A stretch of DNA of 64,000 nt. Origin: Marivita geojedonensis (GTDB taxonomy: Bacteria; Pseudomonadota; Alphaproteobacteria; Rhodobacterales; Rhodobacteraceae). The notes beneath the pieces were generated by a model, which searched no databases, had not been told where the DNA came from, and saw only the letters and a list, made by a program, of their open reading frames with translations. The position numbers were made by a program, and so were the translations under genes. Shown here piece by piece: positions 60,455 through 64,000 of this stretch. Numbering within the stretch: position 1 is the first letter of the stretch; each line of letters begins with the position of its first letter. The DNA lies in NCBI RefSeq assembly GCF_002115805.1, contig NZ_JFKC01000023.1, positions 1 to 64,000 of the forward strand. Reading direction: 5' to 3'.

Positions 60455-62308
60455 TTGAAAATACTTTGGGAAACACTCGCTGACCTTTGGCGTCTGCTGG
60501 ATCGGCGGGAGCGGCGGGTGGCCGTGGTCCTTGTGGTCATGCTGTTCATCAGCGGCCTCTTCGAGATGGGCGGCATCGTGTTCCTTTTCGGCTACATCGG
60601 CGCGCTGTCGGGGGAGGCCGACGGGAACCCCGCAGTGACGTTATACCAGAGCATCGCCGGGGGGCTTAATGACCGCGCCTTTGCGTTGGTGGCGGGGCTG
60701 CTGTTGCTGGTGATCTTCGCGCTCAAGAACGCCTCCGGCTTGTTGACCGCCTTCATGCTTACCCGGTTTTCGATGAAGCGGTACGAGCGCATATCGACAC
60801 GGCTGTTTGCCACCTATCTGGGGCTGAGGCTCGAGGTATTTTACGGCAAGGGGGCAGTGCAGGCGATGCAGATGCTTCGCGTCGCGACCCGGGTCTTCCG
60901 CAACAGCTTCAGCGCTGCGCTGGCGGCGCTATCGGAGATCGCGATCATCAGCACGGTGATGCTGGCCTTGCTGCTGTTTCTGCCGCTGACCTTCGTGCTG
61001 ACCAGCGGGCTGCTGTTTGGGCTTGGCGGCTACCTGTTCATGGTCTCGACCAAGGCGCTGTCGGACAGGCTGGGGGCGCGTCAGGCGCTCGAGGAACGCG
61101 AGATCACGAAGGTGATGCAGGAAGGGCTGCGCGGGATCGTTGATCTTCGGTTGGCCGGGCGGGAGGACGTCATGACCGACCGTTACGCGCGCGCGCTGCA
61201 GAGCCTTTCGCTAGCCGACCGGCGAGGCGCCGGGCTTCGGATGCTGCCGCGGGCCTTCAACGAGATGCTGCTGGCCGCGGGCATCGTTCTCGCCGCAGTG
61301 TATTTCGCGGATCAGGCAGGAGGTATCGCCGGGGCCGTGCCGACACTTGCGGTGGCGGGCTTTGCGGGCCTGCGCCTGACCGCGGCGCTGTCGCGGCTGA
61401 CGGCAAACTTGCAGCGGTTGCGGCAGGGAATACCCGACCGGGAGGCGCTAGTGGCCGAGTTGCGCATCGTGGCGCCCACGCTGATCGGGCTGGCCGACGC
61501 GGGCAATGGCGTCTCTGCCGTGCCCGCAACCGGCGCACCGTTGCGGCTCACCTCCGAATTGCGCACCGAGGGTCTGTCCTTTGCCTATCCGGGCTCGTCG
61601 GACTCGGCGCTCAGGGACATTTCGCTGAGCATTTCAAAGGGTGAGTTCGTGGGCTTCTGCGGGCCTTCGGGTGGCGGAAAATCGACACTGGCGCTTAGCC
61701 TTATGGGGCTGATCACACCCGATGCGGGCCGCGTGTTGTGCGACGGGCGGGACATTTGCGAAGACCTTGCTTCGTGGTTCGGGCAGATCGGCTATGTCGG
61801 CCAACAGCCCTTCATCGTGCCGCGCAGTCTGCGCGAGAACGTGGCGTTTTCCTACGAGGGTGCCGATATCGACGACGACAAGGTCTGGGCGGCGCTCGAG
61901 GTAGCCAGAATCGCCGATGTGGTGCGAGGGCTGGAACACGGGCTGGGCACCGAGCTGGGTGAGGAGGGCAGCCGGTTGTCGGGCGGCCAGCGGCAACGCA
62001 TTTGCATCGCCCGCGCGCTCTACCGTGACCCGGAAGTGCTGGTCTTCGACGAGGCGACTGCGGCGCTCGACAGTGTCACGGAGGCGGAGTTGACGCACGC
62101 GATCGACCGCTTCAGCGGCACGAAAACGATCATCGCCATCGCGCACCGCCTGACGACGCTGCGGTCCTGCGACCGGATTTACCTGGTCAAGGACGGACAC
62201 ATCGCGGCAAGCGGCAGCTTTGAGAAGCTTGAACGTGACAGCCAGGAATTCCAGAGGCTGTTGCGGGGGATTTCGGAGGATCGGTTCGGGGGAACTATTC
62301 CGCCTTAA
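60455..62308 (+). CDS. ABC exporter, fused permease-ATPase (MsbA/polysaccharide-export type)
   Basis: This roughly 617-residue half transporter has six membrane helices (first two: VVLVVMLFISGLFEMGGIVFLFGYI and ALVAGLLLLVIFALKNASGLLTAFML) and a C-terminal ATPase. The ATPase has Walker A GPSGGGKST, signature RLSGGQRQRICIARAL, Walker B LVFDEATAALDS and the switch IAIAHRLTTL. Start is uncertain: a TTG at 60455 fits the expected N-terminus LKILWETLADLWRLLDRRERR, while the frame is open back to an ATG at 60239 through sequence that looks non-coding. It should export or flip a lipid-linked saccharide or related product of this cluster. Confidence 0.87.
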   Translation: MKILWETLADLWRLLDRRERRVAVVLVVMLFISGLFEMGGIVFLFGYIGALSGEADGNPAVTLYQSIAGGLNDRAFALVAGLLLLVIFALKNASGLLTAFMLTRFSMKRYERISTRLFATYLGLRLEVFYGKGAVQAMQMLRVATRVFRNSFSAALAALSEIAIISTVMLALLLFLPLTFVLTSGLLFGLGGYLFMVSTKALSDRLGARQALEEREITKVMQEGLRGIVDLRLAGREDVMTDRYARALQSLSLADRRGAGLRMLPRAFNEMLLAAGIVLAAVYFADQAGGIAGAVPTLAVAGFAGLRLTAALSRLTANLQRLRQGIPDREALVAELRIVAPTLIGLADAGNGVSAVPATGAPLRLTSELRTEGLSFAYPGSSDSALRDISLSISKGEFVGFCGPSGGGKSTLALSLMGLITPDAGRVLCDGRDICEDLASWFGQIGYVGQQPFIVPRSLRENVAFSYEGADIDDDKVWAALEVARIADVVRGLEHGLGTELGEEGSRLSGGQRQRICIARALYRDPEVLVFDEATAALDSVTEAELTHAIDRFSGTKTIIAIAHRLTTLRSCDRIYLVKDGHIAASGSFEKLERDSQEFQRLLRGISEDRFGGTIPP

Positions 62309-62317
62309 ACCGGTTCG

Positions 62318-63052
62318 CTAAAGGTTGACCGACTCCTTGAAGTGCCAGTGACCTGGCTTTTCAAATTCATACCCGAAGAGTGTAATATCCCGCTGCCAGA
62401 CCAGCGAAACAGCTTGGCGTGTCTCATCGTCATAGGCCTCTAGGTAGGAAGCAGCATCGGGTGTTGCAGCCTGAATGTGCGTTGTACCAAGATCGGCAAT
62501 TCCTATCTTCTGCGCGATATCGGCGATGCGCGCATGGCGGTCCTCGAACGGAATGATTGTGGAGACTATGGCCTCCCCGGTCTCGTCGAAGATGAAGTCG
62601 GCCGCGGCTATCCGCAACGGCGGGTAGCGAAAATACGGCGTGAATTCGTTAGCCGCGGCAAAGCGCAGAACATATTCCCGGAAGGTCCAATCTGCCGGGA
62701 TCTCTTCGACCTTCTTCCGGTAAAAATAGAGCGAGTGCATCCGGTCCCAAGGATTTCGCACGATAGTAAAGGTGAAGAGGTCGTTCCAGATGTCGGCGCC
62801 AATCATCGCGCGTACCTCAGTGGCGCGCATGTGGTCGGGAAACTGCTGCTTGGTTGCAAAGTCGGGTTCGTTCACATTCATCTTGCCGAACGCGGCTCCG
62901 AATTGTCTGGCAAGTTCGTATTTCAAGGACGTTGAGGAGGTCCGGGGAATATCCACGAACCACACTCCAGCTGTCCTGATGGACTCAACCGCTGCGTCGA
63001 AAACGCGCTGTCTTTCCCGAGCTTCTTCACGTTCGCGTCGCGATCGCAACAT
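62318..63052 (-). CDS. Sulfotransferase-family protein
   Basis: This 244-residue protein (263 if started at an upstream TTG at 63109) has features of the PF03567-type sulfotransferases. The 5'-phosphosulfate loop appears as GVWFVDIPRTSSTSLKYELARQFG, and the 3'-phosphate site as FTIVRNPWDRMHSLYFYRKK. The C-terminal half has PFEDRHARIADIAQKIGI. Such enzymes transfer sulfate from PAPS to sugars. In a glycosyltransferase/exporter cluster it probably sulfates a surface polysaccharide. It converges on the ABC exporter gene with only 9 bp between the stops. Confidence 0.82.
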   Translation of the reverse strand: MLRSRREREEARERQRVFDAAVESIRTAGVWFVDIPRTSSTSLKYELARQFGAAFGKMNVNEPDFATKQQFPDHMRATEVRAMIGADIWNDLFTFTIVRNPWDRMHSLYFYRKKVEEIPADWTFREYVLRFAAANEFTPYFRYPPLRIAAADFIFDETGEAIVSTIIPFEDRHARIADIAQKIGIADLGTTHIQAATPDAASYLEAYDDETRQAVSLVWQRDITLFGYEFEKPGHWHFKESVNL

Positions 63053-63367
63053 TCGTCTCAGCGGCAAGTCGAACCTCTTTTTGTCCCGTGGAGCGTGCAG
63101 TTCCTCCAATATCGGTCACGAATGTTCGTCGCAATGGAAATGAGCTGACGGTTTGATCCGGCGAGCTCTCCGATTGAAGGGAAAACTCCGCCTGTGAAGC
63201 GCCTATTTTCACCAACCCGGTAGATTGCAATCGGCTGAACGTCTTCACGGTGGGCACCCGATGCTATCATAATCGACGCGCCGAGACCGCAGAGCGGTTC
63301 GGGTCTTTCGTCTACTTGGTCCGCATTGAACAATCAGCCTCGATGAGCCCTGCTCTTGCCTATCAAG
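63053..63367. other. Intergenic 315 bp without a supported gene
   Basis: This segment lies between the sulfotransferase and the partial glycosyltransferase, both on the minus strand. Frames here are short and lack ribosome sites. It probably holds the sulfotransferase promoter; no palindrome or terminator is clear. Confidence 0.4.
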
Positions 63368-64000
63368 TCATCTTAGCATGCGTCTAAAGTGTTGAGGAAT
63401 GATCTCGGTGAGCAAGAGCTTAATGAAATAGATGTGGGTGGATATTTTTGGTCTTATTTTCGCTACGACCGACCAGCGTTCGAAGGTGCGCTTGTAGATC
63501 CCAAGGTCTGATATTCCGCCGGGCAGCATGTAGGCGATTGGAAAATCGAGATTAAAAAATATGCATCCCTCCGTATAACGCTCAAAGATGAACTTATAGT
63601 CTGCAACAATCTTCAATGAGGTGTCGAACGGGCGTCTCTTCAGCAAGTTGGTTCGGGAAAATAAACTCTGATGCGAAAATGCATTGCGTTTCCACATTTC
63701 GTTTAAAGGCCGGGTTTTCCAATCGGAAAGTTTTCCGTCGTTGATCCAATATGAGATGCCATAGAGAAAATCGGCTTCGTCTGGACTGATGCGTCGTGCC
63801 AGTGACAGTACATTGTCTGTCGCAAATACATCACCAGCATTGATAAAAATGATATATTTACCAAGTGCTTGGGCCGCGGCCTTGTTCATGGCATCATAGA
63901 CACCCTTGTCTGGTTCAGAGACAAATTGGTCGATGAACTCTCGGTAGTTATCAATAACCTCAAGCGATCCATCGTCTGACGCTCCATCGACGACGATGTA
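63368..64000 (-). CDS. GT2-family glycosyltransferase, 5' end outside the window
   Basis: The frame is open to the window edge, so the N-terminus is missing; 210 residues are visible. They begin YIVVDGASDDGSLEVIDNYR, the D-x-D-like region, followed by SEPDKGVYDAMNKAAAQALGKYIIFINAGDVF and a C-terminal GT2 part (FSHQSLFSRTNLLKRRPFD, then IVADYKFIFERYTEG). The segment D-G-A-S-D-D-G and K-G-V-Y-D-A-M-N-K mark the WcaA/WbbD-like colanic- or O-antigen-type group. The gene is clearly more AT-rich than its neighbours, suggesting recent acquisition. Confidence 0.87.
   Translation of the reverse strand, partial: YIVVDGASDDGSLEVIDNYREFIDQFVSEPDKGVYDAMNKAAAQALGKYIIFINAGDVFATDNVLSLARRISPDEADFLYGISYWINDGKLSDWKTRPLNEMWKRNAFSHQSLFSRTNLLKRRPFDTSLKIVADYKFIFERYTEGCIFFNLDFPIAYMLPGGISDLGIYKRTFERWSVVAKIRPKISTHIYFIKLLLTEIIPQHFRRMLR

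Noticed and set aside
1-64000. CRISPR array, tRNA or rRNA genes, insertion sequences
   Set aside because: No regularly spaced repeats, no tRNA-like cloverleaf signatures and no transposase-like protein were seen on reading both strands; a dedicated search (tRNAscan, ISfinder) was not possible here.

Overview
This window looks like chromosomal DNA from a marine alphaproteobacterium of the Rhodobacterales (Roseobacter group). The case rests on gene content: GC-rich coding sequence, choline uptake and oxidation genes without betC, two regulators of the short-chain fatty acyl-CoA (ScfR/PccR) type, TTT and TRAP carboxylate transporters, a symporter-histidine kinase fusion, an orphan FliM-like protein, and a FeeM-like N-acyltransferase. 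No rRNA, tRNA, insertion sequence, phage gene or CRISPR array was found. The species cannot be named from the sequence alone.

Layout. 0-5.4 kb (minus): a complete branched-chain amino acid/amide-type ABC importer. 5.6-11.5 kb (plus): an ScfR-type regulator, a receiver protein, a small membrane protein, a sodium/solute symporter-STAC-histidine kinase fusion and a FliM-like protein. 11.5-13.6 kb (minus): a reactive-sulfur operon (persulfide dioxygenase-like enzyme, two YeeE/YedE half transporters, DUF442 protein). 13.7-20.4 kb: choline import (choXWV, minus) divergent from betI-betB-betA (plus), sharing a control region with a clear BetI-type palindrome. 20.6-24.9 kb: a pqiAABC lipid-transport operon. 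24.9-28.1 kb: the selenium pair mnmH and an oxidoreductase-selD fusion, converging and overlapping. 28.3-41.9 kb: a carboxylate catabolic region with a PccR-like regulator, a tripartite tricarboxylate transporter, an acyl-CoA ligase, a ketopantoate-reductase-like enzyme, a RidA protein, an IlvD/Edd dehydratase, an SDR dehydrogenase and a TRAP transporter.

42-55.7 kb is the most unusual part. It holds two hybrid-lacking histidine kinases, an Hpt protein, a stand-alone receiver and three paralogous receiver proteins with a degenerate GGDEF-like output domain (motif Y-x-G-x-G-x-F). Inside it sit a 4-bp-overlapping gene pair for a FeeM/autoinducer-synthase-like N-acyltransferase and an isoprenylcysteine-methyltransferase-like membrane enzyme, and a three-gene TadG/TadE-like operon with no secretion machinery. 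The acyltransferase-methyltransferase pair could make an N-acyl amino acid methyl ester, and the surrounding phosphorelay genes could be its sensing or output arm. This is inference from domain content and proximity.

56-64 kb is a surface-polysaccharide region: a methyltransferase-like protein, two GT4 and two GT2 glycosyltransferases, an ABC exporter and a sulfotransferase. Base composition varies between genes, and the last glycosyltransferase, which is cut by the window end, is noticeably AT-rich, suggesting mosaic acquisition.
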